64,000 bases of DNA, from positions 89,125 through 153,124 of the forward strand of contig JASENG010000010.1 in NCBI GenBank assembly GCA_030027265.1. The letters run 5' to 3'. The DNA comes from Lysinibacillus fusiformis. GTDB taxonomy: Bacteria > Bacillota > Bacilli > Bacillales_A > Planococcaceae. The notes beneath the pieces were generated by a model. That model was not told the DNA's origin and did not search any database. It was given only the letters and a program-made list of their open reading frames with translations. A program made the translations under genes and the position numbers. Below, piece by piece: positions 1 through 8,933 of the stretch (positions within the stretch are counted from its first letter, which is position 1; every line of letters begins with the position of its first letter).

Positions 1-459
1 TAATAATTGCATTTTTGTTCGTTCAGGATATTCCAATAACCGGTCAACCATTTGCTCAATTGTTTGAGAGGCAATTTCTGTACCATGATTGGGACAAATT
101 GGTTTACCAACCCGCGCAAATAAAAGACGTAAATAATCGTAGATTTCCGTAACCGTTCCCACCGTAGAGCGGGGATTTTTGCTCGTTGTTTTTTGATCGA
201 TTGAAATTGCCGGGGACAATCCCTCAATGGAATCTACATCCGGCTTATCCATTTGACCCAAGAATTGCCGCGCATAGGCAGAAAGAGACTCTACATAGCG
301 GCGTTGCCCTTCTGCATAAATTGTGTCAAATGCCAATGATGACTTCCCTGATCCAGATAGACCTGTTATAACAACGAGTTTATCTCTCGGAATTGTGACA
401 TCAATATTTTTCAAATTATTCGAACGTGCACCTTGCACGACGATTTCAGTATTTTTCAC
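1..459 (-). CDS. uvrA: UvrABC excinuclease subunit A, N-terminal part (gene runs off the window)
   Basis: UvrA is the damage-sensing ATPase of nucleotide excision repair and loads UvrB on lesions. Only the first 153 residues are inside the window. Translation of the minus strand gives the Walker A motif [14 protein letters not shown] near residue 32, followed by [16 protein letters not shown] and the conserved Cys/His-containing stretch beginning ARVGKPICP. The start is taken as GTG at 459, because an in-frame TAA (which is also the uvrB stop) lies six bases upstream. A purine-rich AGAGGGA within the end of uvrB can serve as ribosome binding site. The 6-nt gap to uvrB indicates co-transcription in the usual uvrBA order of Bacillales. 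Confidence 0.95.
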   Translation of the reverse strand, partial: MKNTEIVVQGARSNNLKNIDVTIPRDKLVVITGLSGSGKSSLAFDTIYAEGQRRYVESLSAYARQFLGQMDKPDVDSIEGLSPAISIDQKTTSKNPRSTVGTVTEIYDYLRLLFARVGKPICPNHGTEIASQTIEQMVDRLLEYPERTKMQLL

Positions 460-465
460 GATATA

Positions 466-2445
466 TTATCCCTCTACCTTCAGTTCAAATATTGTATCCC
501 GCAGTTCTGCTGCTCGTTCAAAATCAAGTGCTTTTGCGGCTTCCTTCATTTCGGCCTCAAGCGATGCGATAAGCTTTTGGATTTCGGACTTTGTCATCTT
601 CTTGCCCTTTGTCACTTTTGTAACGTATGTCTCTTCTTCCTCCGCCGCCTGGGTTGCTCGAATCAGCTCCGGAATTTTTTTCTGGATTGTCATCGGTGTA
701 ATCCCATGCTCTTTGTTATAGGCTTCTTGAATTGTTCGACGACGTTTCGTTTCATCAATCGCTTTTTTCATAGAATCCGTCATATTGTCAGCATACATAA
801 TGACATGTCCATTTGAATTTCGGGCAGCCCGTCCAATGGTTTGGATAAGAGAACGTTCAGAACGCAAAAATCCTTCTTTGTCGGCATCTAGAATAGCCAC
901 AAGGGATACTTCCGGGATATCCAATCCTTCACGGAGCAGGTTAATCCCAACTAATACGTCATAGGTTCCTCTTCGCAGTTCTCTTAAAATTTCAATTCGC
1001 TCCAAAGTCTTCACTTCAGAATGCAGATACTCCACTTTAATACCCAGTTCCTTTAAATAATCGGTTAAATCCTCTGACATTTTTTTCGTTAATGTTGTGA
1101 TTAATACACGCTCTTGTTTTCTAACCCGTTCATGTATTTCATCGATTAAATCATCAATCTGTCCTTCAATCGGCCGTACATCGATCGTCGGATCCAACAA
1201 ACCGGTTGGACGAATAATTTGTTCTATCATTTCTGGTGTATGCTCCAGTTCATATGGACCTGGTGTCGCAGAAACATAAATTGCCTGGCTGATATGGTCT
1301 TCAAACTCTTCAAATCGGAGTGGTCTGTTATCTAGTGCGGACGGTAAACGGAATCCATGATCCACTAATACGCCTTTTCGAGCTTGGTCCCCATTAAACA
1401 TCCCGCGTATTTGAGGCAATGTTACATGGCTTTCATCCACAACCAATAAGAAGTCCTTCGGGAAGTAATCCAGCAATGTATATGGCGTTGCCCCTGCTTC
1501 TCTTAAAGTTAAATGTCGGGAATAGTTTTCGATTCCCGAGCAGAAGCCCATTTCACGCATCATTTCCAAGTCATAGTTCGTGCGCTGCTCTAGACGCTGA
1601 GCTTCCAATAATTTATCTTCTCCACGGAATTTTACTAATTGATGTTCTAGTTCAACTTCAATATTTTCAATGGCTTTCAGCATTTTTTCTTCACGCGTTA
1701 CGAAGTGGGATGCCGGGAAGATTGCTACATGGTCACGATCACCTAAAATTTCGCCTGTCAGGGCATCCACCTCTCGAATACGATCGATTTCATCTCCGAA
1801 AAACTCGACACGAAGACATTTTTCATCACGAGATGCTGGGAAAATTTCAACAACATCCCCTCTAACACGGAACGTCCCGCGAGTAAAATTGACATCATTT
1901 CGTTCATATTGAATATCTACAAGTTTTCGCAATAATTGATTTCGTTCCAATTCCATCCCTGTTCGAACCGATACAACCATTTCGCGATATTCTTCCGGAT
2001 TCCCCAAACCATAAATGCAGGATACAGAGGCAATGATGATTACATCATCCCTCTCAAACAGCGCCGATGTTGCTGAGTGTCTTAGTTTGTCGATTTCGTC
2101 ATTGATGCTGGAATCCTTTTCGATGTATGTATCTGTTTGCGGTACATAGGCTTCCGGCTGAAAGTAATCGTAGTAACTAACAAAGTATTCTACTGCATTG
2201 TTGGGGAAAAACTGTTTAAATTCACTATAAAGCTGTCCTGCCAATGTTTTATTATGGGCAATTACCAGCGTTGGCTTTTTTACTTCTTTTATAACATTGG
2301 AAACTGTAAATGTTTTCCCTGTACCAGTTGCTCCGAGCAGCGTTTGGTGTCGTTTTCCCTCTTGAATGCCCTTTACAAGCTCTTGTATAGCATTCGGCTG
2401 ATCGCCACTCGGTTTATAGGCAGATTGCAAGTCAAAAGTGGCCAT
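466..2445 (-). CDS. uvrB: UvrABC excinuclease subunit B
   Basis: UvrB is the helicase-like subunit that verifies DNA damage and recruits UvrC for incision. The 659-residue length is normal. Walker A GATGTGKT lies near residue 40, and the beta-hairpin region ([12 protein letters not shown]) follows near residue 93. The DEAD-like box ([11 protein letters not shown]) is near residue 335, helicase motif VI (QTIGRAARN) near residue 540, and the UVR domain ([22 protein letters not shown]) ends the protein. It is followed after 6 nt by uvrA. A LexA/DinR-type box upstream (2519-2532) agrees with the known SOS control of uvrBA in Bacillus. Confidence 0.98.
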   Translation of the reverse strand: MATFDLQSAYKPSGDQPNAIQELVKGIQEGKRHQTLLGATGTGKTFTVSNVIKEVKKPTLVIAHNKTLAGQLYSEFKQFFPNNAVEYFVSYYDYFQPEAYVPQTDTYIEKDSSINDEIDKLRHSATSALFERDDVIIIASVSCIYGLGNPEEYREMVVSVRTGMELERNQLLRKLVDIQYERNDVNFTRGTFRVRGDVVEIFPASRDEKCLRVEFFGDEIDRIREVDALTGEILGDRDHVAIFPASHFVTREEKMLKAIENIEVELEHQLVKFRGEDKLLEAQRLEQRTNYDLEMMREMGFCSGIENYSRHLTLREAGATPYTLLDYFPKDFLLVVDESHVTLPQIRGMFNGDQARKGVLVDHGFRLPSALDNRPLRFEEFEDHISQAIYVSATPGPYELEHTPEMIEQIIRPTGLLDPTIDVRPIEGQIDDLIDEIHERVRKQERVLITTLTKKMSEDLTDYLKELGIKVEYLHSEVKTLERIEILRELRRGTYDVLVGINLLREGLDIPEVSLVAILDADKEGFLRSERSLIQTIGRAARNSNGHVIMYADNMTDSMKKAIDETKRRRTIQEAYNKEHGITPMTIQKKIPELIRATQAAEEEETYVTKVTKGKKMTKSEIQKLIASLEAEMKEAAKALDFERAAELRDTIFELKVEG

Positions 2446-2518
2446 AATTCGTTCGTCCTTCCATCCAAATCTTGTATATTCATTTTAGCATATCCATTTT
2501 AAAATTACGAGAAATATG

Positions 2519-2532
2519 CGAACGTACGTTTT
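2519..2532. promoter_or_regulatory. LexA (DinR) box upstream of uvrBA
   Basis: The sequence CGAACGTACGTTTT fits the Bacillus SOS operator CGAACRNRYGTTYC at all but the last position. It lies 74 bp upstream of the uvrB start, where damage-inducible control is expected for uvrBA. The match is seen directly; the function is inferred from the B. subtilis LexA regulon. Confidence 0.75.
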
Positions 2533-2661
2533 TAATTTTATCATGCATTATATCAAATCATTCTACTTCTACTATTTTCTAATTTAATTTATTTAAACAT
2601 CGGGAGATAAAATAAGCTCATGTTTAGTATTCATTTCCATTCTTTTTATAACTTTAAACAC

Positions 2662-2720
2662 AAAAAGCCGCCAGCAGTTCCAATCCCATTTGGGAGAATG
2701 TACTGTCATGGCGACTTTTT
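2662..2720 (-). terminator. Intrinsic terminator downstream of the IDEAL-domain gene
   Basis: A long hairpin pairs AAAAAGCCGCCA with TGGCGACTTTTT around an inner TCCCATTTGGGA stem. Read on the minus strand it follows the stop codon of the gene ending at 2736 by about 15 nt and ends in a T-rich tract. Confidence 0.7.
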
Positions 2721-2735
2721 AAATATTGTTTTCAT

Positions 2736-2999
2736 CTACATTACCGACTCTTGCTCTTCCATTTCTTGAGTTTCTTGTAATTCACTTAATTCTTTTGTGT
2801 ACTCATAAAAGGCTTTTTCGTTTCTTTCGTCCAACGCACTATCGATGAGATCTTTCAACTGTTCAATTCTTTGCAATCTTTGTATTCGATTCAAAAACAA
2901 GTCCAAATAAATGTCATTCAACAACTTTTCAGATTCGTTTGCATGTTGATAGCTCCCGACTGCCTTTTGAAAATCTGTATATGAATAATATTTATCCAT
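2736..2999 (-). CDS. IDEAL domain-containing small protein
   Basis: This predicted cytoplasmic protein has 87 residues if translation starts at the ATG at 2999. That start is preceded by GGGGTGATATCG, a plausible ribosome binding site; a longer reading frame continues upstream without a better signal. The middle is helical and charged. The C-terminal part (LIDSALDERNEKAFYEYTKEL) matches the short IDEAL motif seen at the C-terminus of YpiB-type and other small Bacillales proteins. The function is not known. It is divergent from comK, so the 297-bp spacer between them must carry both promoters. The family assignment rests on the motif only. Confidence 0.7.
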   Translation of the reverse strand: MDKYYSYTDFQKAVGSYQHANESEKLLNDIYLDLFLNRIQRLQRIEQLKDLIDSALDERNEKAFYEYTKELSELQETQEMEEQESVM

Positions 3000-3242
3000 C
3001 GATATCACCCCGATTCCCTTTTTTCTATTATAAAAAATCAATTATCAATTTGCAATATTTTCTGAAAAATAGATATATTTTTTCATCGATAAAGGAAGAT
3101 TTACCTACTGTCAATGTGAGTTTATCAATTTTTCACTATATTACCAGTAAATACGTTAAAATTATTATTCGAATATAATTTCATAAAATTGTCAAAATAT
3201 TCCGTTGAATTGGTAAAAAATTCATATTATGATTTGGTTAGA

Positions 3243-3270
3243 TTGGTCCTATAGAATTGGTTCTACAGCA
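3243..3270 (+). promoter_or_regulatory. Tandem 14-bp repeat in the comK promoter region
   Basis: Two adjacent 14-mers, TTGGTCCTATAGAA and TTGGTTCTACAGCA, lie end to end 27 bp upstream of the comK start codon. A third partial unit (TTGGTTAGA) precedes them. The reverse complement of the same motif recurs three times upstream of the gene at 4484. This is a probable operator; the binding protein is unknown. Confidence 0.5.
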
Positions 3271-3296
3271 TTTTAAAATTGAAAAGGAGTGAATTT

Positions 3297-3818
3297 ATGT
3301 TTCAAAATTTAATTGTTATTGATGCTTATTATATCTCTTTTAACACTTTTTTAATTGAACCTGTTGAGCACGAAGGTAAACTTTATTCTCATGTTTATGA
3401 CAAAAGCGGAGAATACATTGTCGAGCGAAAGCCTTTTTACATAGTTCGACACTCCTGCAATGTTCTCGGAAGCAATTATAATAATGCAAAAAAGATTGCA
3501 CAATGCTTCTTAGGATCAGAAAAACATAAATTGCCAATTGTTGTTACTCAAGATTTTGGCATACCAAATGTTTTCTTCCCTCTACATTCTCCAAACTCAC
3601 CAAGTAACATTTGGGTTGGATTGCATGCCATTACGAACATCCGCCGCCTCAAAGAATATACAGAAATCACGTTAAAAAATGGGATTGAATTAGTTGTGCC
3701 GCTTAATTATGCATCTTTTTGCTCCCAATACGTTTCTGCTACAATGCTGCAAAAACACGTTGCCCACCAAAGAACAACTATTCGAAACGAATTAAATCAG
3801 CCTTTTGATACTGAGTAG
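3297..3818 (+). CDS. comK: ComK competence transcription factor
   Basis: ComK is the master activator of late competence genes in Bacillus and binds AT-box pairs. The protein is 173 residues from the ATG at 3297, which follows AAAAGGAGTG at good spacing; an in-frame TTG inside that binding site is rejected. Family features are visible: the SCNVLGSNYNNAKKIA segment corresponds to the conserved SCRFFGSSY region of B. subtilis ComK, and it is followed by KLPIVV and a hydrophobic core rich in F, N and P. Its last 41 nt overlap convergently with the gene on the opposite strand. The presence of comFA and comFC in the window supports a working competence regulon. Confidence 0.9.
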   Translation: MFQNLIVIDAYYISFNTFLIEPVEHEGKLYSHVYDKSGEYIVERKPFYIVRHSCNVLGSNYNNAKKIAQCFLGSEKHKLPIVVTQDFGIPNVFFPLHSPNSPSNIWVGLHAITNIRRLKEYTEITLKNGIELVVPLNYASFCSQYVSATMLQKHVAHQRTTIRNELNQPFDTE

Positions 3819-4176
3819 TACTGGAAGCCTGATTCAAGTAAAATTTAAGTAAATCTTCAACATGATTTCTTAGCCGAATATTCGAATACCTTCTTATATC
3901 CATTGAATGCTTAAAATGGAATTGATACTCTGTAAACATCTCGTCTCGCTTACCCTGAACTACTCTCAATTGATGACTCTTTAAATACGCCTTGGCATTT
4001 CTTAAATCAACCTCTGCGTATTTCCTTGCCTCATCAATCAAATAAATATATGGACGCTTTAATTTAAACTGCCCAGTCTCAATTTGTACTTGATCTTTTT
4101 CCAAAACAATAAGCAGCATCGGTAAATATATGGCCGCTTCTAGATACGGGACAGCCTCAATGGGAATATGTGCCAT
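3778..4176 (-). CDS. Small protein of unknown function behind a LexA-type box
   Basis: The 132-residue soluble protein begins MAHIPIEAVPYLEAAIYLP and is rich in charged helices (LIDEARKYAEVDLRNAKAYLKSHQL). It may belong to the YhjD-like Bacillus family, but that is a tentative recollection. The ATG at 4176 is chosen because AGGAGGGG sits just upstream. The 3' end overlaps the end of comK by 41 nt on the opposite strand, so antisense interference between the two transcripts is possible. A TATAAT at 4219-4214 and a palindromic GAAC-N4-GTTC just downstream of it suggest SOS repression. No catalytic motif or membrane segment is visible. Confidence 0.75.
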   Translation of the reverse strand: MAHIPIEAVPYLEAAIYLPMLLIVLEKDQVQIETGQFKLKRPYIYLIDEARKYAEVDLRNAKAYLKSHQLRVVQGKRDEMFTEYQFHFKHSMDIRRYSNIRLRNHVEDLLKFYLNQASSTTQYQKADLIRFE

Positions 4177-4195
4177 CAAAACCCCTCCTAAAAAT

Positions 4196-4209
4196 AGAAC
4201 ATTTGTTCT
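4196..4209. promoter_or_regulatory. LexA-type box at the start site of the small gene next to comK
   Basis: AGAACATTTGTTCT is a perfect palindrome at its GAAC/GTTC arms, matching the core of the Bacillus SOS operator (CGAACRNRYGTTYC) except for the outermost bases. It lies between a minus-strand -10 hexamer (TATAAT, 4219-4214) and the ribosome binding site of the gene starting at 4176, so it would cover the transcription start. Confidence 0.65.
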
Positions 4210-4342
4210 TAATATTATATTACAGCAAATTAGAAATAATGCAATTGTAATACGGAGGTAAATGATGGCAGATTAAAGCGATCGAGAGTAGTGAAAGGGA
4301 GAAAATTTTTACGCAAGATTAAACAGAATTTCGAAATAATAT

Positions 4343-4416
4343 TTGCTATAGGACCAATTAAAATAACATTTTGCTATAGGACCAATTTATAAAAACTTTT
4401 GCTATATAACCAATTA
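4343..4416 (+). repeat. Three iteron-like repeats at 28-bp spacing
   Basis: The motif TTGCTATAGGACCAATT occurs twice exactly and once as TTGCTATATAACCAATT. The TGC triplets start at 4344, 4372 and 4400, an exact 28-bp period. The array lies 67 bp upstream of the coiled-coil gene at 4484. The 14-bp tandem units upstream of comK are the same motif in reverse orientation. A regulator-binding array is the simplest reading; an origin-type iteron is not supported because no replication gene is nearby. Confidence 0.7.
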
Positions 4417-4483
4417 TATTTAAAGCTTAGCTGGAGCATTATTAAAAACAATTTGAAGAGAATTTTAGAATGGAGGCAACGGG

Positions 4484-4750
4484 ATGGATCAAACATTGCA
4501 AGCAGTTTTAGAACTTTCCAATAGAGTTGGTCAACTAACCGATAAATTTGATAAGTTGTCCGCTAAAGTGGATAAATATTATTTTGAGATGGACCAAAAA
4601 ATTAATAGCCACTATCATCTGACGAACCAAAACATAGATTTTATTCACTTGCATCTTTCTAAGAGAGATCACATGGCTGGAGAGAGACGGAATCTTGGCT
4701 ATGGCGTTCAACTCTATAGCGGATATTTCTTTTATAAAAGAAGAAAGTAA
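4484..4750 (+). CDS. Small coiled-coil protein, unknown function
   Basis: The 88-residue protein starts at an ATG preceded by GGAGG. The first 60 residues form a heptad-like helix (VLELSNRVGQLTDKFDKLSAKVDKYY), followed by a basic, aromatic tail ending FFYKRRK. It has no signal peptide or clear membrane span. It is preceded by the 28-bp-spaced repeat array and followed by a strong bidirectional terminator. I do not recognise the family. The shared operator-like motif with comK makes co-regulation with competence a possibility only. Confidence 0.6.
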   Translation: MDQTLQAVLELSNRVGQLTDKFDKLSAKVDKYYFEMDQKINSHYHLTNQNIDFIHLHLSKRDHMAGERRNLGYGVQLYSGYFFYKRRK

Positions 4751-4781
4751 GCAGCTTTTGCGGCACCGCTCCATTCTATAA

Positions 4782-4825
4782 AATAAAACCTTTTTGGCAA
4801 AAGCTACTTAGCCAAAAAGGTTTTA
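4782..4825. terminator. Bidirectional intrinsic terminator between the coiled-coil gene and prfB
   Basis: A perfect 16-bp stem (ATAAAACCTTTTTGGC with its complement) surrounds a 12-nt loop, and the A/T-rich ends supply a U-tract in both directions. It ends 9 nt from the prfB stop and can serve both convergent genes. Confidence 0.85.
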
Positions 4826-4833
4826 TTCATTCG

Positions 4834-5941
4834 TTATTGTCCAATACGTGAACGAAGATAAGCGTTGATGAAATCATCCAGGTCGCCATCCATTACCCCT
4901 TGGACATTACCTGTTTCAAAATTTGTACGGTGATCTTTTACCATTGAATATGGATGGAAGACATAGGATCTGATTTGAGAACCCCAGCCAATTTCCTTTT
5001 GCTCTCCACGAATCGCATCAAGTTCAGCTTGTTGTTTCTCAATTTCAAGTTGATATAATTTTGCTTTTAACATGTTCATCGCTTTTTCACGGTTTTTGAT
5101 TTGCGAACGTTCTGCTTGGCAGGAAACTACCACACCTGTCGGAATATGGGTAATACGAACCGCAGAATCGGTTGTATTAATATGCTGACCACCTGCTCCT
5201 GTTGCACGATACGTATCAATTTTTAAATCTTCCGTGCGAATATCAATTTCTATTTCATTATTGAATTCCGGCATGATATCACATGAAACGAAGGATGTAT
5301 GGCGTCTGCCAGCAGAGTCGAATGGCGAAATACGCACTAAACGATGCACGCCTTTTTCTGCTTTTAGGTACCCATAAGCATTATGTCCTTGGATTAATAG
5401 CGTTACAGATTTAATGCCGGCTTCGTCACCAGGCAAATAATCCATTGTTTCAACCTTAAAGCCATGTTTTTCCGCCCAACGCGTATACATGCGCAACAGC
5501 ATCGAACCCCAGTCCTGTGATTCGGTACCACCTGCACCTGGGTGAAGCTCCAGGATGGCATTATTTTTGTCGTATGGCTCACTTAAAAGCATTTGAAGCT
5601 CAAAGCCGTCCATTTTACGACCAAACTCCTCAAGTTCGCTGCCCAGTTCTTCTTGAAGTTCTTCATCTGGCTCTTCTTTTAAAAGCTCCAAAGTCATTTC
5701 CAGATTTTCTTGAGTTGTCACTAGGTCATTAAATTCATTGACGATTGCTTTTAACCCATTCGCTTCATTGATGACTGTTTGCGCCCCGTTTTGGTCATTC
5801 CAAAAATCAGGCATCAACATCATTTCATCTAGCTCCTGAATACGCGCCTCTTTGTTTTCTAAGTCAAAGAGACCCCCTGAAGTCCGCCAATTTTGAGGCT
5901 GTAGTTTCCAACGTATTTCTTACATCTGATAATTCAATCAT
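4834..5941 (-). CDS. prfB: Peptide chain release factor 2, with programmed +1 frameshift
   Basis: RF2 terminates translation at UGA and UAA codons. The first 25 codons start at the ATG at 5941, after GGAGGATTTTAA, and end at an in-frame UGA at 5866-5864. Reading resumes in the +1 frame at GAC, giving about 368 residues in all. The recoding site AGGGGG-TCT-CTT-TGA-C (5878-5863) has the internal Shine-Dalgarno and CUU slip codon of the conserved RF2 autoregulatory shift. The tripeptide anticodon appears in the usual [13 protein letters not shown] context, and the peptidyl-transferase GGQ motif as [16 protein letters not shown]. It is downstream of secA1 as in Bacillus. Confidence 0.97.
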
Positions 5942-5965
5942 TTAAAATCCTCCGTACGATTTATT

Positions 5966-6026
5966 AAACTGCGAGAACCGCAACATCTTATCAAGAAAGA
6001 TTAAGATGACTACGGTTCAACAGTTT
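5966..6026 (-). other. Imperfect 61-nt hairpin between secA1 and prfB
   Basis: AAACTG, GAACCG and CATCTTA on one arm pair with TAAGATG, CGGTTC and CAGTTT on the other, with small internal bulges. There is no T-tract on the minus strand, so it does not look like a terminator. It could be an RNA processing or stability element setting the secA/prfB ratio. Pairing is seen; function is inferred. Confidence 0.45.
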
Positions 6027-6083
6027 GTTGCTTAAAATTAACTTCTCGAAAGCAGGCTCAAATTAGAGCAACTAGCAGGCAGC

Positions 6084-8588
6084 TTACTCGGCCCCATGAC
6101 AGTTTTTAAATTTCTTGCCGCTGCCGCATGGACATGGATCATTACGGCCGATGTTTTCTGCTTTACGAACAGGCTGCTTTTTCTTCGGTGCTGCTTCTTC
6201 TTTTGGGTTCACCGCTTGCCCTTTAGCCACCTCTTCACGCTCTAAGTTGCTGCGAATTTGTGCTTTCATGGCATATCTCGTTACGTCCTCGCGAATGGAA
6301 GCGACCATGTCTTCGAACATGGCAAATCCTTCTTGTTCATATTCACGCAATGGATCAATTTGTCCATAAGCACGTAAATGAATCCCTTGACGCAATTGAT
6401 CCATGGCATCGATATGGTCAATCCATTTTGTATCGATTGAACGAAGTAAAATGACTTTTTCAAATTCACGCATACGGTCAGGCGTTAGCATTTCTTCTTT
6501 TTCATCGTAGCGTTTTTGAACCTCTGCATAAATAAAGGAAATGATTTCTTCAGGCGATTTTCCTTCCAAATCGCTAGCTTTAACCGCGCCTTCTTCTAAT
6601 AAGTTCGCTTGGATATAGTCTTCAAGCGCTTTTAAATTCCAATCTTTGCGATCACCTTGCGTATGAACAGCGACAATATTTTCGACGGACTCTTGGATCA
6701 TGGACTCCACTAATGCACGCATGTTTTCCGTTTCCAATACATCGCGGCGTTCTTTATAAATAACCTCACGTTGCTGGCGCAATACATCATCATATTGCAA
6801 TAAACGTTTACGGGCATCGAAGTTATTGCCCTCAACACGTTTCTGTGCTGATTCTACAGCTTTTGAGACCATCCCGGATTGGATTGGCTGATTATCATCC
6901 ATCCCAAGTCGCGTCATCATGGCCTTCATTTTATCGGAACCAAAACGGCGCATCAGATCATCTTCAAGAGATAAATAGAATTGCGTAATACCAGGGTCCC
7001 CTTGACGACCGGATCGACCGCGCAGCTGATTATCGATACGGCGCGATTCGTGGCGCTCTGTACCAATTACAGCTAACCCTCCTAGGTCAAGTACACCTTC
7101 ACCCAATTTAATGTCAGTACCACGACCTGCCATGTTTGTGGCAATTGTTACAGCACCTTTATTCCCTGCATTTGCAATGATTTCGGCTTCACGTTCATGG
7201 TTTTTCGCATTAAGCACATTATGCGGAATATTATGTTTATCTAATAAATTGGAAATAATTTCTGACGTTTCGATGGCAACCGTACCAACTAAAACAGGCT
7301 GGCCTTTTTTATGGCGCTCTGCAATTTCAGCAGCCACGGCATTGTACTTCCCATTCATCGTAGCGAAAATTAAATCCGGTCTGTCATCACGCGCAATCGG
7401 CTTGTTCGTTGGGATTACGACCACCTGCATGTTGTAAATATTGCGGAACTCTTCTTCCTCTGTTTTAGCCGTACCTGTCATACCTGATAACTTTTCATAC
7501 ATACGGAAGTAGTTTTGGAACGTGATTGTTGCCATTGTCATAGATTCATTTTGGATATCTACGCCTTCTTTTGCTTCAATGGCTTGGTGCAGACCATCCG
7601 AATAGCGGCGGCCTTTCATTAAACGGCCTGTAAAGCCGTCTACAATAATAATTTCGCCATCCTGTACAACGTAATCCACATCACGATGCATGGAAATATG
7701 CGCTTTTAATGATTGGTTAATCGCATGCAGTAAACGAACATGTGATAAATCAAATAAATTATCGATGCCAAATGCTTTTTCGGCTTTCCCAATTCCACTT
7801 TCAGTTAAAGTAACGCCTTTTGTTGTTTCATCATAAGTGAAATCTTCATCGGCCTGCAATCGACTCACAAACATGTTCGATTGGACGTAAAGCTGTGCTG
7901 TTTTGCCAGCTTGTCCTGAAATAATCAATGGCGTACGTGCTTCATCGACTAAGATAGAGTCAACTTCGTCAATTACAGCATAATGCAGAGGACGCTGCAC
8001 ACGCTCTTCTTTATACAAAACCATGTTATCGCGTAAATAGTCGAATCCAAGCTCATTATTCGTACTATATGTAATATCCGCTGCATAAGCTTCGCGTTTT
8101 TCTTCTTTTGACAGGCTATTCAAATTTAAGCCTACTGTTAGCCCCAAGAAATTATAAAGCTCGCCCATTTCCGTTGCATCACGACTTGCGAGATATTCGT
8201 TGACCGTTACGACATGCACGCCTTTTCCAGTAAGGGCATTTAAATACACCGACATAGTGGAAGTTAACGTTTTCCCTTCCCCCGTCTTCATTTCCGCGAT
8301 GTTGCCTTCGTTTAATGTGGCAGCACCCATAATTTGTACGCGGAAAGGATACATCCCCAATACACGGCGTGATGCTTCACGACATACCGCGAATGCTTCA
8401 GGAAGCAATTGTTCCAACGTTTCACCTTTTTGATAGCGTTCTTTGAATTCGGTAGTTTTTTCTTTTAAATCTTCGTCGTTTAGTTGTTCCATTTGAGAAG
8501 CAAACGCTTCTACTTGGTCAGCAATTTTCGTTAATTTTTTAACTTCTTTCTTATTTGGATCAAAAATTTTATTTAAAATGTTTGCCAT
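6084..8588 (-). CDS. secA: Preprotein translocase ATPase SecA (housekeeping SecA1)
   Basis: SecA drives protein export through SecYEG. At 834 residues the length is typical. Walker A appears as [11 protein letters not shown] near residue 102 and the DEAD-type motif as [15 protein letters not shown] near residue 207. The second helicase core has [11 protein letters not shown] and [11 protein letters not shown]. The C-terminus carries the zinc-binding SEC-C motif ([17 protein letters not shown]), which separates it from the SecA2 at 55562. Upstream SD-like sequence is weak (GGGAAGTGAA). In Bacillus hpf lies immediately upstream; here about 18 kb with the Tad island intervenes. Confidence 0.98.
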   Translation of the reverse strand: MANILNKIFDPNKKEVKKLTKIADQVEAFASQMEQLNDEDLKEKTTEFKERYQKGETLEQLLPEAFAVCREASRRVLGMYPFRVQIMGAATLNEGNIAEMKTGEGKTLTSTMSVYLNALTGKGVHVVTVNEYLASRDATEMGELYNFLGLTVGLNLNSLSKEEKREAYAADITYSTNNELGFDYLRDNMVLYKEERVQRPLHYAVIDEVDSILVDEARTPLIISGQAGKTAQLYVQSNMFVSRLQADEDFTYDETTKGVTLTESGIGKAEKAFGIDNLFDLSHVRLLHAINQSLKAHISMHRDVDYVVQDGEIIIVDGFTGRLMKGRRYSDGLHQAIEAKEGVDIQNESMTMATITFQNYFRMYEKLSGMTGTAKTEEEEFRNIYNMQVVVIPTNKPIARDDRPDLIFATMNGKYNAVAAEIAERHKKGQPVLVGTVAIETSEIISNLLDKHNIPHNVLNAKNHEREAEIIANAGNKGAVTIATNMAGRGTDIKLGEGVLDLGGLAVIGTERHESRRIDNQLRGRSGRQGDPGITQFYLSLEDDLMRRFGSDKMKAMMTRLGMDDNQPIQSGMVSKAVESAQKRVEGNNFDARKRLLQYDDVLRQQREVIYKERRDVLETENMRALVESMIQESVENIVAVHTQGDRKDWNLKALEDYIQANLLEEGAVKASDLEGKSPEEIISFIYAEVQKRYDEKEEMLTPDRMREFEKVILLRSIDTKWIDHIDAMDQLRQGIHLRAYGQIDPLREYEQEGFAMFEDMVASIREDVTRYAMKAQIRSNLEREEVAKGQAVNPKEEAAPKKKQPVRKAENIGRNDPCPCGSGKKFKNCHGAE

Positions 8589-8659
8589 GGATTATTTTCA
8601 CTTCCCATATAGTCTCAATATTCATTTTATCATTTCCTATAGAGTAGGTGCAAATGTCC

Positions 8660-8750
8660 GTACCTTTTAGGGACCAGGTCCATACACAATTCAGGTACCA
8701 TTCAGAATTTTTTATGGACCGGGTCCTTACACAATTCCCGCACAATTCCA
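8660..8750. repeat. Interspersed intergenic repeat, copy 1 (GGACCNGGTCC family)
   Basis: Two units of GGACC-N-GGTCC followed by a-TACACAATTC-like tail (8671 and 8716) are separated by 45 bp. Related copies sit at 8857, 52546 and, in part, 54021, always between genes. The core is an 11-bp palindrome. This looks like a small dispersed element of the REP/MITE type. Confidence 0.6.
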
Positions 8751-8856
8751 TATCCCTTTAGAAATTGGTATGAAACTTTGCAAATTCCCATCACACAAAA
8801 ATGTCACGCAACCCTTACTTGTTACACAAAATAGTTTTTTACATATATTAGAGATA

Positions 8857-8912
8857 AATTGTGTATGGACCTGGTCCGCATACATTTCTGAATTGTTTTG
8901 GGATCTGGTCCA
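8857..8912. repeat. Interspersed intergenic repeat, copy 2 (inverted relative to copy 1)
   Basis: AATTGTGTATGGACCTGGTCC followed by a CTGAATTGTTTTGG stretch and GGATCTGGTCC is the reverse complement of the element layout at 8660. Copies 1 and 2 therefore form an inverted pair in the secA-EamA spacer. Confidence 0.55.
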
Positions 8913-8933
8913 CCCTAGAAAGTAGGTTTTTGG

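Noticed and set aside
4255..4275. Four-codon ORF (MMAD) behind a perfect GGAGG site upstream of the iteron array
   Set aside because: Too short to call a gene and no downstream gene in attenuation range; could be a remnant start.
4343..4416. Plasmid-type iterons or replication origin
   Set aside because: No rep gene or DnaA boxes adjacent; the same motif occurs before comK, so a regulatory array is more likely.
8569..8751. Minus-strand 60-codon ORF upstream of secA1
   Set aside because: Made up of the GGACC repeat element and promoter DNA; no ribosome binding site or homology visible.
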